64,000 nucleotides of DNA from RUG563 sp045590215 (GTDB taxonomy: Bacteria > Bacillota > Clostridia > Christensenellales > Aristaeellaceae): the NCBI GenBank assembly GCA_045590215.1, contig JAZNQO010000043.1:1-64000 (forward strand), in the 5' to 3' direction. A program made the position numbers and the translations under genes. The notes under the pieces were generated by a model. That model saw nothing but the letters and a program-made list of their open reading frames with translations. It searched no databases and was not told the origin of the DNA. Positions 8,330 through 16,299 of the stretch are shown here, piece after piece; the first letter of the stretch is position 1, and each line of letters starts with the position of its first letter.

Positions 8330-8932
8330 GATCAAATCCATTTCTCTTTCCTTCATGCGCCGGATTCTCCCCTGCAGCACAAACCAGAGAATCACCAGAA
8401 TCTGCAACACCCCGGCCACCACATAAATCAGATAGCTGCCGGGCAGGGCGAGGGTCAAATGCACGCACACGGCTAAGCCCCAAATTAAGACGCTGGCAGC
8501 GGCGCACTGCTTCCACAGCTGCCACCAAAGCCCTGTGAACACCACCAGTATAATGCCACTGACCGGGATACCATACACAAAGCAAAGCCATTTTCCCGGC
8601 AGCCCCGGACACAGCAGCATCAGCGCAAAAAACACCACCGTCACCGCCAGCCACACAAGCCCCAAGGACAATAACAAAATCAAAACTTTCGGCTTTCGCA
8701 CAGGCAGCCGGGGTTGACCCTGCTGAATCAAATCATTCACCGTCACCTGATAGAGCTGGGCAATCTGCATCAGCACATAAATATCCGGCACGCCTTCCCC
8801 CCGCTCCCATTTGGAAACGGATTTATCCGAATAGTTCAGCTTTTCCGCTAATTCAGCCTGTGTATGGCCTGCATTTTTCCGAAAAAAGGCAATATTCCGG
8901 GCAATGGCACTGCGTACCACATCTTCCTGCAT
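8303..8932 (-). CDS. XRE-family HTH regulator with four-helix membrane domain
   Basis: A 209-residue protein. Residues 8-68 form a Cro/C1-type helix-turn-helix (FFRKNAGHTQAELAEKLNYS and DKSVSKWERGEGVPDIYVLMQIAQLYQVTVNDLI). Residues about 85-200 contain four hydrophobic helices, so the DNA-binding domain is tethered to the inner face of the membrane. This architecture is common in Firmicutes and is often tied to sensing of envelope or small-molecule signals. AAAGGA lies 8 bases before the ATG. It has its own promoter upstream, and no obvious partner gene is next to it. The ligand and regulon are unknown. Confidence 0.88.
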   Translation of the reverse strand: MQEDVVRSAIARNIAFFRKNAGHTQAELAEKLNYSDKSVSKWERGEGVPDIYVLMQIAQLYQVTVNDLIQQGQPRLPVRKPKVLILLLSLGLVWLAVTVVFFALMLLCPGLPGKWLCFVYGIPVSGIILVVFTGLWWQLWKQCAAASVLIWGLAVCVHLTLALPGSYLIYVVAGVLQILVILWFVLQGRIRRMKEREMDLITTNDEITT

Positions 8933-9004
8933 GCAATCATTCCTTTCCGGCTTGTCTTTTTCTGTCGTTATTTCATCAGCGCAGATTTACATCCGCTTCT
9001 TAAT

Positions 9005-9034
9005 ATTATACCATAAATTCCTTTCCTCTTTCAA
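9005..9034 (-). promoter_or_regulatory. Promoter of the membrane HTH regulator
   Basis: On the minus strand TTGAAA (9029-9034) and TATAAT (9005-9010) are 18 bases apart, giving a leader of about 65 bases. Confidence 0.75.
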
Positions 9035-9390
9035 GCTTCCGTATTTTATCAATCAGAAAAACGCCAATAAAAACCGCCCGTTGGGGAGGGACGGATGTAA
9101 TGGAAAAAGAATGTCAGCGACAAACTGGAATATTATTCTGCGATAGGCGAGGTAGGGGGGCTACTCATTCCCTGTACCCCACGGCAGGTCATTGATCCTG
9201 CACTCTTTTTGCGAATGAACAACATTTCTTCTGCTGAAAATCTCTGCGTGTCACAAACAACACCAGCACATTGTTCGTCGGTTAAAATTCATCCCATCTG
9301 CTGTCGAGTCGAGGGATGAAATCCCTTGTGGGGTGTGGGGTAAACCCCCACAAAACCCCCGCTCTTTGAAGGGGCGGAGCCCCTCGTTAA
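9035..9390. other. Gene-free region with G/C-run repeats
   Basis: No coding region is convincing here. The stretch holds G-runs and C-runs (for example 9328-9360) and a small GGGGC-GGA-GCCCC hairpin at about 9371-9383. The texture resembles the non-coding DNA at 22.7-23.1 kb and suggests dispersed intergenic repeats. No transposase or terminal repeats were found. Confidence 0.5.
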
Positions 9391-9430
9391 AGCAAAGCAG
9401 CAAGCTACGTAATCAACATAGCTTGCTGCT
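9391..9430 (-). terminator. Rho-independent terminator of the cps regulatory operon
   Basis: A 12-bp stem, AGCAGCAAGCTA at 9396-9407 with its complement at 9419-9430, is followed on the minus strand by TTGCTTTAA. It lies 20 bases after the cpsB stop. Confidence 0.85.
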
Positions 9431-9449
9431 GTCAGACAGTCTTTTTCTG

Positions 9450-10145
9450 TTATACCAGCCCCACCAGCCGCTTGGCATATTTCTCGTCCGTCAGCTGCAA
9501 AAGGCTTTCATAGGCTTCCTTCATGCAAAAGCCACGGTAATCCGTGTTATGGGCGTCCGAAGCCACGAAATGAATCAAGCGTTCATTCAGCCAGCCTTTT
9601 ATCAGCCGGGTTTTGAAAAAACCCTTCAGGTTCGCCAGCGTTCGGCCGTTCACCTGATACTGCACCCGATGCCGCTCCTTAAATTGGGCGGCAGCCTTGC
9701 CCCGGCAAAGGCAATCATATCGCTCGATATGGGCTAAAATCACCGTATAGCCCATGCGCTCCATATGCTCCACAGCATGATCCAACTCCTGCATGGACAC
9801 ATCCGGCGAAAACTCCACCAGCACGCTATCCGACCCGGAAAGCGTGGTCAGCAGCCCGTCTTCAATGAAGCGTTCCATCGCCGGGGTGTACAAAAGCTCC
9901 GCTCCGCTGAACAGCTTCATATCATAGCCCTGCTGCTCGCAATAATCCCGTGCCTCTTTCAAGTGCAGCGCAATCAATTCTTCCTTCACAGGATGAATGC
10001 CCGGCGTCACATGGGGCGTCGCCATAATCTGCCGGATGCCGTTTTGATACGCCATATCCAGCATTTGGGTCATTTCCTCATAGGTTCTGGGGCCATCGTC
10101 CACGCCATAGAGAAAATGGGAATGGATATCCACAAATCCGCTCAT
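9450..10145 (-). CDS. cpsB: CpsB/CapC-type PHP tyrosine-protein phosphatase
   Basis: A 231-residue metal-dependent phosphatase of the PHP superfamily that removes phosphate from the tyrosine tail of the cognate BY-kinase. Metal ligands are visible in DIHSHFLYGVDDGP (residues 6-19), ATPHVTPG (about 43-50), ILAHIERY and FVASDAHN. Length matches Streptococcus CpsB and Bacillus YwqE. It begins within the stop of cpsD (ATGA overlap, 10142-10145) and is the last gene of the operon before a terminator. It should balance phosphorylation of CpsD and so the chain length or export of a surface polysaccharide. Confidence 0.93.
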   Translation of the reverse strand: MSGFVDIHSHFLYGVDDGPRTYEEMTQMLDMAYQNGIRQIMATPHVTPGIHPVKEELIALHLKEARDYCEQQGYDMKLFSGAELLYTPAMERFIEDGLLTTLSGSDSVLVEFSPDVSMQELDHAVEHMERMGYTVILAHIERYDCLCRGKAAAQFKERHRVQYQVNGRTLANLKGFFKTRLIKGWLNERLIHFVASDAHNTDYRGFCMKEAYESLLQLTDEKYAKRLVGLV

Positions 10146-10888
10146 TGTTCCGTCTTCTTCCCGGCTTTCTTTTTCTTACCGCTGCCCTTCACATAGGCAT
10201 CCTTGGAATAATAGGATTTATAGTAATATTTCTTGCTCATCAGCGTATCAAATTCCACCATGTTGAGCGCAATGCCCAGAATGGGGCAGCCCGTCTGCAG
10301 CAGCTGATTCTTCACGTCAATCAGTTCCTGACGGCGCACGGCATTGTAGCTCACAACAAGCAGCGTGCCGTCGCAGGACTTGGCAATCTGCGCAGCGTCA
10401 ATGACCGTGCCCACAGGAGCCGCATCCACCAGCACATAGTCAAACTGCTGTGCCAGATGATCCAGCAGCGTCTTAAAGCGAGTGGAGTTCAAAAGGGGCA
10501 GGGCGTTTGTCACCGTTCTTCCAACGGGCACCACATAAGCCCCTTCAAAATTGGTGGCATACACCACGTCTGTTTCGGATGCCATGCCGGCCAGATAATG
10601 GGCCAAGCCCCACTGGTTTTCCGTTTCTTCATGGCGGAAACCGTAACGGGAGGCCATATAGCTGCGGCGAAGGTCAGCATCCACCAGCACAACCCGCATG
10701 CCGTTCTTGGCCATGGTGCGCATAACATTCATGGTCAGGAAGGATTTGCCTTCGGAAGCATGGGTACTGGTCATCATCACTCGTTTAATATTTTCCCCAG
10801 AAAAGGTTAGGTTTGTGCAGAGGGTATTAACGGCTTCCTGCCCTGCATAGCTCAAGGGAGCAAAACGACGAATTTCAATGGCCTTCAT
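10142..10888 (-). CDS. cpsD: CpsD/CapB-type tyrosine-protein autokinase
   Basis: A 248-residue bacterial tyrosine kinase. Walker A is in STHASEGKS (about residues 41-49), Walker A' in VVLVDADLRR (67-76) and Walker B in YVLVDAAPVG. The C-terminal tail is tyrosine-rich (KKYYYKSYYSKDAY) and ends in a lysine-rich run; these tyrosines are the expected autophosphorylation sites. In Firmicutes the kinase domain needs the cytoplasmic ends of a separate membrane activator, here the CpsC gene just upstream, with a 4-base overlap. It controls capsule or exopolysaccharide polymerisation. Confidence 0.94.
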   Translation of the reverse strand: MKAIEIRRFAPLSYAGQEAVNTLCTNLTFSGENIKRVMMTSTHASEGKSFLTMNVMRTMAKNGMRVVLVDADLRRSYMASRYGFRHEETENQWGLAHYLAGMASETDVVYATNFEGAYVVPVGRTVTNALPLLNSTRFKTLLDHLAQQFDYVLVDAAPVGTVIDAAQIAKSCDGTLLVVSYNAVRRQELIDVKNQLLQTGCPILGIALNMVEFDTLMSKKYYYKSYYSKDAYVKGSGKKKKAGKKTEQ

Positions 10889-11658
10889 GCTTGCTTCCTC
10901 GCTTTCTTCTTGTTCTTGTTCTTTAAGTTCTTTTCATCTGTGGGTTCAATGGGAACAACGGCCAAGGTGGTAAGGCCGGTGTACTTGCGGATGTCTTCCA
11001 CCGTGCGATACTTATCATCCAATAGCATCCGGATAATCACAATGGCACAGGCCAGCACGCCGCCCAGCAATGCGCCCAGAATCACGTTCTTGGTTTTGTT
11101 AGGGCTCACGGGGTTTACGGGGGTCAATGCGCTGGAAACGATGGTGGGCTTATCCGTCACCATAGTTTCGGCGATATATTCGCTGGCAATGGTGGCATAA
11201 GCATTGGCGATGTTGGCCGCTTCCGTGGGATTATCGGAAGAAACCTTGATATCCAGCATACGGGTGTTGGAATCATTGGTCACGGTGAGCATTTTTTGAA
11301 TCTCCGCATAGGTATAGGGCAAATTCAATTCTGTGATGACCTTGTCATGCACTTCCCAAATCTTGAAAATCTTGATATAATCCTGGGTCAAGGCACTGCC
11401 AATCTGGATATCCGCCATGTTGATAGCAGAATCGCTGCGGCTGATAACATAGATGGTGGACTCTGCTTCATACATGGGCGTTGCCAAAAACATGCTGTAT
11501 GCACCAAAGGCAATGGCAAACACCAACACCAGACAAACGATCAGCTTCCAGCTCACCAGCAGCCTGTACAGCATTTCCATTAAATCAATTTCGTACTCCG
11601 TTTCCGTTGCATGATCCCCCATGACGGGACCCTGCTGCATTTGAACGTGTTCAGACAT
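10885..11658 (-). CDS. cpsC: CpsC/Wzz-type chain-length determinant and kinase activator
   Basis: A 257-residue membrane protein with the Wzz domain layout: a cytoplasmic N-terminus (EIDLMEMLYRLLVSWKLI), a first membrane helix at about 34-54, an external coiled region, a proline-rich segment before the second helix (SALTPVNPVSPNKTK, then VILGALLGGVLACAIVIIRML) and a short basic C-terminal tail. It activates the CpsD kinase and sets polymer length. GGAGAAG precedes the ATG. It lies 76 bases after the LCP-like gene. Confidence 0.93.
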   Translation of the reverse strand: MSEHVQMQQGPVMGDHATETEYEIDLMEMLYRLLVSWKLIVCLVLVFAIAFGAYSMFLATPMYEAESTIYVISRSDSAINMADIQIGSALTQDYIKIFKIWEVHDKVITELNLPYTYAEIQKMLTVTNDSNTRMLDIKVSSDNPTEAANIANAYATIASEYIAETMVTDKPTIVSSALTPVNPVSPNKTKNVILGALLGGVLACAIVIIRMLLDDKYRTVEDIRKYTGLTTLAVVPIEPTDEKNLKNKNKKKARKQA

Positions 11659-11734
11659 GCGCTCTTCTCCATTCTTTTTGTTTCTGTATTTTCATCGGCT
11701 CTTCGCCGATCATACATTTTTGCGACGTAATCCC

Positions 11735-12640
11735 TTATTCTGCCACCTGATAAAACAGCTCCATCAGAAGCTTTTGGGCTTCTTCCTGCTTTACCGTAAC
11801 CTTATCGCCCTCATCCAATGGCATATACAATGCCTCCAATTGCCGATAGGGCTTCATTTTCCACACTTCGTTGATCATCCTGCCCCTTGGCATATCCGTC
11901 ATGATATAGGGCTTCATGGCGTCAAAGAGGCGATTGATCTGCTCCTCATCAGCGGAGGAAATCTGGGTAATCAGGGAAAGCAATTGTGCCATCTGCTGGG
12001 ATTGCATCTGGGCACGGGCCCGGCGAGCAGCCATATTACTGGTGGTCTTTTGCTGCTCCAATTTTTCCGGCAGGGCGGCATTGGCTATCTTGGCCGCAAT
12101 CTGCAAAAGCTCCTGCAAATTATCCGCTTCCACCGACACATAGAAATCAATCTTCCCAACCGGCAGAACCTTGGAAACCGTTTCCGTCAAATATAGGCAG
12201 CTTTCTTCCTTGCCGTCCCCTGCCCCGAAGGCATAATAGAGGGGGCCTTGCTGAAGAACTGTTTTTCCATTTTCGCCCGGCACCCGAATGTCAGCCATAA
12301 TTTCGCCGTCCACGGGCACCCGGTACACAGCCTGCGCTGCGTGATCCACAATCATCAGCTGTATGAAGCTGATATGCCGCTCCTTCCCATAGACCGGAGC
12401 ATCTTCCCCGGCATCCCCATGGCTGACGCCAAAGAGCAGCACGCTGGTCACATCATTCCGGGGACGATAGAGCTTTCCGTCCCATTCCATAGCCCCTTCC
12501 ATCATCAGGCGTTTGGAAGGATCTCCCCGCTGGGGTTCCTGCTTTTCGCCGCCAAAGATGAACAAGGCCGCCAGTACCAGCACCAGCAAAACAATCAAAA
12601 GGATGAACAAAAAAGACGAATGCTTTTGCCGCATACTCAC
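11735..12640 (-). CDS. LytR-CpsA-Psr-like membrane protein lacking catalytic residues
   Basis: A 301-residue protein with an N-terminal membrane helix (FLFILLIVLLVLVLAALFIF) and an external domain with LCP-like landmarks: NDVTSVLLFGVSHGD at the usual NILLLGVD position, then QLMIVDHAAQAVYRVPVD and a later KIDFYVSVEADNLQELL. The SD of the canonical gDxRxxxxRSD stretch and the arginine of SIPRD are absent (RVPVD here), so normal phosphotransferase activity is doubtful. The C-terminal third is helical and Gln/Met-rich. Start: a GTG at 12640, 7 bases from AGGGGAG; the ATG at 12634 is the alternative. It heads the cpsCDB operon, so a role in polymer attachment or sensing is inferred. Confidence 0.7.
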   Translation of the reverse strand: MSMRQKHSSFLFILLIVLLVLVLAALFIFGGEKQEPQRGDPSKRLMMEGAMEWDGKLYRPRNDVTSVLLFGVSHGDAGEDAPVYGKERHISFIQLMIVDHAAQAVYRVPVDGEIMADIRVPGENGKTVLQQGPLYYAFGAGDGKEESCLYLTETVSKVLPVGKIDFYVSVEADNLQELLQIAAKIANAALPEKLEQQKTTSNMAARRARAQMQSQQMAQLLSLITQISSADEEQINRLFDAMKPYIMTDMPRGRMINEVWKMKPYRQLEALYMPLDEGDKVTVKQEEAQKLLMELFYQVAE

Positions 12641-12749
12641 GCATGCACTCCCCTCTGACCCTTGCCTTTTTGAGCAGTACCTTCCAATCATAAAAAAAGG
12701 AAAGATGCGCAGTAGGTCTTGTCTGTGCAAGCACACCACTACGCATATT

Positions 12750-12779
12750 ATTATACTCCTTCACCCCCACCCCTGTCAA
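12750..12779 (-). promoter_or_regulatory. Promoter of the cps regulatory operon
   Basis: On the minus strand TTGACA (12774-12779) and TATAAT (12750-12755) are 18 bases apart. The leader of about 100 bases to 12640 includes an imperfect dyad followed by seven T residues (about 12690-12740), a possible attenuator. Confidence 0.85.
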
Positions 12780-12865
12780 GGTTTGGAAGTGTAACAGTTC
12801 GGGGTATATCGCCCTTTTTTTCTGTTATTTTTTGTCATTTTTTACAAATCGCAATACCCTGCCAA

Positions 12866-13282
12866 TCAGCCATTTTTCGTATCGCAATAAATGCAGCGGT
12901 AAACCTTCTTTTCCTTGTCCGTCAGGCGGAACACATGATCCAGTTCCTGCTCCACGGAGGTGATGCAGCGGGGGTTTTTGCACTTAATCACGTTGCGAAG
13001 GGTTTTGGGCATATCCATGATCTTCTTTTCCACCAGCGCGCCGTCTTTGATGATATTCACCGTGGCACCGGGATCCACAAAGCCGATCACATCAAAGTTC
13101 AATTGGATATCCGCATCAATTTTGATGATGTCCTTTTTTCCCATTTTGCCGCTGGTAGCGTTCTGGATGATGGCAATGGGGCAATCCCTTCCTTCCAAGC
13201 CCAGCAGCTGATACAGCTTCATGCCCTGCCCGGCGGTAATATGGTCAATCACATAGCCCGTGCGAATGGAATCAATGTTCAT
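12866..13282 (-). CDS. pyrI: Aspartate carbamoyltransferase regulatory chain
   Basis: A 138-residue PyrI protein that binds nucleotides allosterically and bridges PyrB catalytic trimers. It begins MNIDSIRTGYVIDHITAGQG. The zinc site that contacts PyrB is complete: C101, C106, C130 and C133. The ATG at 13282 overlaps the pyrB stop by 4 bases, fixing the start. It is the last gene of the pyr operon. PyrI indicates an ATCase of the regulated class found in enterobacteria, archaea and some Clostridia, not the unregulated Bacillus type. Confidence 0.96.
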   Translation of the reverse strand: MNIDSIRTGYVIDHITAGQGMKLYQLLGLEGRDCPIAIIQNATSGKMGKKDIIKIDADIQLNFDVIGFVDPGATVNIIKDGALVEKKIMDMPKTLRNVIKCKNPRCITSVEQELDHVFRLTDKEKKVYRCIYCDTKNG

Positions 13283-14196
13283 GCCTGCACCTCCAGCATC
13301 TTCATCATCAACGCCATGCGGATAAACTTGCCATACCGCGCCTGCTTGAAATAGCACGCACGGGGGTCTTTGTCCACAGCGGTGGTAATCTCATTCACCC
13401 GCGGCAGGGGATGCAGCACGCACAAATCTTCCTTGCCCAGCTTCATCTTTTCCGCATCCAGAATGTAGCTGTCTTTCAGGCGCAGGTAGTCTTCTTCATT
13501 GAAGAAGCGTTCCCGCTGCACCCGTGTCATGTAGAGAATATCCATCTGGCCAATGGCATCGTCCAGAGAAGTATACTGCTTGTAGGGAATGCCCTTGTCC
13601 TTGATATATTCCTGCTTAACGAAGCTGGGCAGCTTCAGCTCTTCCGGGCTCACCAGCACGAATTTCACGCCGGGATAGCGGCTCATGGCACCAATCAGGG
13701 AATGGACAGTGCGGCCAAACTTCAAATCGCCGCAAAGGCCGATGGTCAGGTTGTCAAAATGCCCTTTTTCGTGGCGGATGGTCATCAAATCCGTCAGCGT
13801 CTGGGTGGGGTGGAAATGGCCGCCGTCCCCGGCATTGATGATGGGCACGGAAGCGTGATTCACCGCCACCATGGGCGCACCTTCCTTGGGATGGCGCATG
13901 GCGATGATATCCGCATAGCCGGAAACCACTTCAATGGTATCGGCCACGCTTTCACCCTTGGCAGCGGAACTGCTGCTGGCTTCGGAAAAGCCCAGCACCT
14001 TGCCGCCAAGCGACAGCATAGCACTTTCAAAAGAAAGCCGGGTACGGGTGGAAGGCTCAAAAAACAGCGTCGCTAAAATCTTGTGATTGCAGCAATCCTG
14101 ATACTTTTCCGGGTTCGCCAGAATATCATCGGCCAAGTCAATCATTTCATTGATTTCTTCCAGCGACAGATCCAGAATATTGATTAAATGTTTCAT
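13279..14196 (-). CDS. pyrB: Aspartate carbamoyltransferase catalytic chain
   Basis: A 305-residue enzyme that joins carbamoyl phosphate and aspartate, the committed step of pyrimidine synthesis. The carbamoyl-phosphate signature FEPSTRTRLSFESAM is near residue 47, followed by SSSSAKGESVADT and the HPxxR-type end DLCVLHPLPRVNEI, which contains the aspartate-side motif. It overlaps pyrE upstream and pyrI downstream by 4 bases each, consistent with tight co-translation of the ATCase subunits. Confidence 0.97.
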   Translation of the reverse strand: MKHLINILDLSLEEINEMIDLADDILANPEKYQDCCNHKILATLFFEPSTRTRLSFESAMLSLGGKVLGFSEASSSSAAKGESVADTIEVVSGYADIIAMRHPKEGAPMVAVNHASVPIINAGDGGHFHPTQTLTDLMTIRHEKGHFDNLTIGLCGDLKFGRTVHSLIGAMSRYPGVKFVLVSPEELKLPSFVKQEYIKDKGIPYKQYTSLDDAIGQMDILYMTRVQRERFFNEEDYLRLKDSYILDAEKMKLGKEDLCVLHPLPRVNEITTAVDKDPRACYFKQARYGKFIRMALMMKMLEVQA

Positions 14197-14849
14197 GCTT
14201 TCGCTCCGTTCACCGCCAGATAATTGCGGATGCGAGCCACATTTTCAGCGTTCTTTTCGTCTTCTTCCAGATATTCGATGATATCATACACATCCACCAC
14301 TGCATAGACCGGGAAGCCGAATTCCGCTTCCACTTCGCTCATGGCACTCTTTTCAGTTTTGCCTTTTTCCTTGCGATCCACCATGATGAAGGTGGCGGCC
14401 ACTTTCACATTTTCCAAGCCAGAGAGGATGGCCATGCTTTCCCGGATGGCGGTACCGGCGGTGATCACGTCTTCCACGATGACCACTTCTTCACCGGCCT
14501 TGGGCACATAGCCCACAAACACGCCGCCTTCGCCATGATCCTTGACTTCTTTGCGGTTGAAGAAGAAGGGCACGTCAAGGCCTTCCTTGGACAGAGCCAC
14601 GGCAGAGGAAACGGCGATGGAAATACCCTTGTAGGCAGGGCCGTAAAGCACGGTACGCTTCTTGCCCACTTTTTCCAGATACGCTCTTGCGTAAAATTCG
14701 CCCAGCTTTGCAATCTGGTCGCCGGTCTTGATGTCCCCGGCATTGATGAAGTAAGGAATCTTGCGGCCGCTCTTAGCGGTAAAATCGCCAAACTTCAAAA
14801 CACCGGCACCTTCTAGAAATTCGATAAACTCATGCTTATAAGCTTCCAT
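14193..14849 (-). CDS. pyrE: Orotate phosphoribosyltransferase
   Basis: A 218-residue enzyme that transfers phosphoribose from PRPP to orotate. The PRPP-binding motif VVIVEDVITAGTAIRESM is near residue 120, and GPAYKGISIA and FNRKEVKDHGEGG are characteristic of the longer OPRT type. AAAGGAGA precedes the ATG at 14849. It follows the GyrI-like gene after about 90 bases that carry AATTCAGAAT-type repeats. Confidence 0.96.
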   Translation of the reverse strand: MEAYKHEFIEFLEGAGVLKFGDFTAKSGRKIPYFINAGDIKTGDQIAKLGEFYARAYLEKVGKKRTVLYGPAYKGISIAVSSAVALSKEGLDVPFFFNRKEVKDHGEGGVFVGYVPKAGEEVVIVEDVITAGTAIRESMAILSGLENVKVAATFIMVDRKEKGKTEKSAMSEVEAEFGFPVYAVVDVYDIIEYLEEDEKNAENVARIRNYLAVNGAKA

Positions 14850-14867
14850 GATATATTCTCCTTTCAG

Positions 14868-14900
14868 GTAATGCAGAATTCAGAATGAAGAATTCAGAAT
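14868..14900. repeat. AATTCAGAATGAAG-type short tandem repeat inside the pyr operon
   Basis: Reiterated GCAGAATTCAGAATGAAGAA-like units lie between the GyrI-like gene and pyrE. Related units (TCGGAATGAGGAATTCGGAA) occur between carB and pyrK at about 17949-17980, so this is a small dispersed repeat. Confidence 0.65.
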
Positions 14901-14939
14901 TTTTGTTACTTTGTGATTTGGCATCCGAAACGTTTCACC

Positions 14940-15422
14940 TTACAGAACGGAAATGCCGTAATCCAGAATCACATTGCCCTGTTCATCGGGGGTGGTAAAC
15001 CGGGGGCATTGATACCGTTCAAAACACCAGCTGTCTTCCCGGCGGATGAACCCCTGTTCTTTCAGTGCATTCAGACACATTTCATGGGTTTCCATGGCAT
15101 AAAATTCGCTACTGTTTTCCTTGGCATACAGGTAGCAGACGGCAAAATCCGTTTCTTCCATCTCCACGCTTTCGAACCCTTCCGGCACTTTCGTACCCAT
15201 GGGGAAAAACATACCAATCCAGTATTCAGGCCTGCCTTCCACAATGCGCACGGCACCGATAAAGGCATCCTCGTTCATGGCATGGCGCGGGTTTTCTTCC
15301 AGCTTGGAAAACCAATCGTTTGCCCACCATTCTCCCCAGTTGGGACCACCTGTGTAACGCTTGCCAATGAGCAGCATGCCGGGGCAATGCTCTTTCTTGA
15401 TCTCAAGAAGCTGAACAGCCAT
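14940..15422 (-). CDS. GyrI-like small-molecule-binding domain protein in the pyr operon
   Basis: A 160-residue protein with no HTH. The sequence around residues 60-110 (YWIGMFFPMGTKVPEGFESV, followed by METDFAVCYLYAKE) and the C-terminal FERYQCPRFTTPDEQGNVILDYGISVL match the pattern of the AraC effector-binding/GyrI-like fold, which binds small hydrophobic or aromatic ligands. AAGGGG is 8 bases before the ATG. It sits between pyrF and pyrE on the same strand with no terminator that is clearly its own, so it is expected to be co-transcribed. Its role in pyrimidine metabolism is unknown; ligand sensing is an inference. Confidence 0.7.
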   Translation of the reverse strand: MAVQLLEIKKEHCPGMLLIGKRYTGGPNWGEWWANDWFSKLEENPRHAMNEDAFIGAVRIVEGRPEYWIGMFFPMGTKVPEGFESVEMEETDFAVCYLYAKENSSEFYAMETHEMCLNALKEQGFIRREDSWCFERYQCPRFTTPDEQGNVILDYGISVL

Positions 15423-15507
15423 TCGTTATTCCCCTTTCCTTCCACCGGCACACAAGCCGGTTTTCCTATTCTTTGCAACATCCGGAACAGCTTTCTTGGA
15501 GGGGGGT

Positions 15508-15553
15508 GCAGGGGGAACCATTCTTTTGACTTCAAAAGAATGGTTCCCCCTGC
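15508..15553. repeat. Perfect 22-bp inverted repeat between pyrF and the GyrI-like gene
   Basis: The arms 15508-15529 and 15532-15553 are fully complementary with a 2-base loop, each arm combining a G/C-run with an ACCATTCTTTTG core. No T-run of terminator length follows on the minus strand. It may act as an mRNA-stabilising or processing hairpin inside the pyr transcript, or be a dispersed repeat. Confidence 0.85.
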
Positions 15554-15561
15554 TATTCTCC

Positions 15562-16257
15562 TTACCCCAAGAATTCCTTCACGCAGCGTTCGTAGGCAGC
15601 CACGGGATCGGCTGCGGCGGTGATGGGGCGGCCCACCACGATATAGTCGCTGGCTGCCTTGGCCTTTTCGGGGGTCATGATGCGCACCTGATCGCCCACG
15701 TCACCGTCGGCAAAGCGGATGCCGGGGGTGATGGTGAGGAAGTCGCTGCCGCAGGCTTCCTTGACCAGCTTGGCTTCCAGGGGGCTGCACACCACGCCGG
15801 GCAGCCCGGCGGCCTTGGCATTCTGGGCGTACTTCTTGACGGTATTTTCCATGGTTTCGTTAATCAGCAGTTCCTGCTGCATGCGTTCTTCGGAGGTAGA
15901 GGTCAGCTGGGTCACGGCCAGCAGCACGCCGCAGGTGCCGTCTTCCTTGGTGAGGCCTTCCTTGGCAGCTTCCATCATGGCGATGGTACCGGCAGCGTGA
16001 AGATTGGTCATATCCACGTCCAGACGGGAGAGAACCTTCATGGCCTTTTTGACGGTGTTGGGAATATCATGCAGCTTCAGATCCAGGAAGATCTTGTGTC
16101 CCCTGGCCTTGATTTCCTTCACAATTTCCGGGCCTTCTGCGTAATACAGCTCCATGCCGATCTTCACGAAGGGCTTGCGGCCAGTGAACTGATCCAGAAA
16201 AGCCAGGGTCTTTTCCTTGTTTTCAAAGTCCAGAGCGATGATGACGTCCTTTGCCAT
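15562..16257 (-). CDS. pyrF: Orotidine-5'-phosphate decarboxylase
   Basis: A 231-residue enzyme of the PyrF type that converts OMP to UMP. The active-site signature DLKLHDIPNTVKKA is near residue 59, the N-terminus is IALDFENKEKTLAFLDQF, and the phosphate-binding end is VVGRPIT. AAGGAGG precedes the ATG. It follows pyrD after 42 bases. Confidence 0.97.
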   Translation of the reverse strand: MAKDVIIALDFENKEKTLAFLDQFTGRKPFVKIGMELYYAEGPEIVKEIKARGHKIFLDLKLHDIPNTVKKAMKVLSRLDVDMTNLHAAGTIAMMEAAKEGLTKEDGTCGVLLAVTQLTSTSEERMQQELLINETMENTVKKYAQNAKAAGLPGVVCSPLEAKLVKEACGSDFLTITPGIRFADGDVGDQVRIMTPEKAKAASDYIVVGRPITAAADPVAAYERCVKEFLG

Positions 16258-16299
16258 GATGGGTGTCCTCCTTGAAATTTGTTTTTATATGAACAAGCG

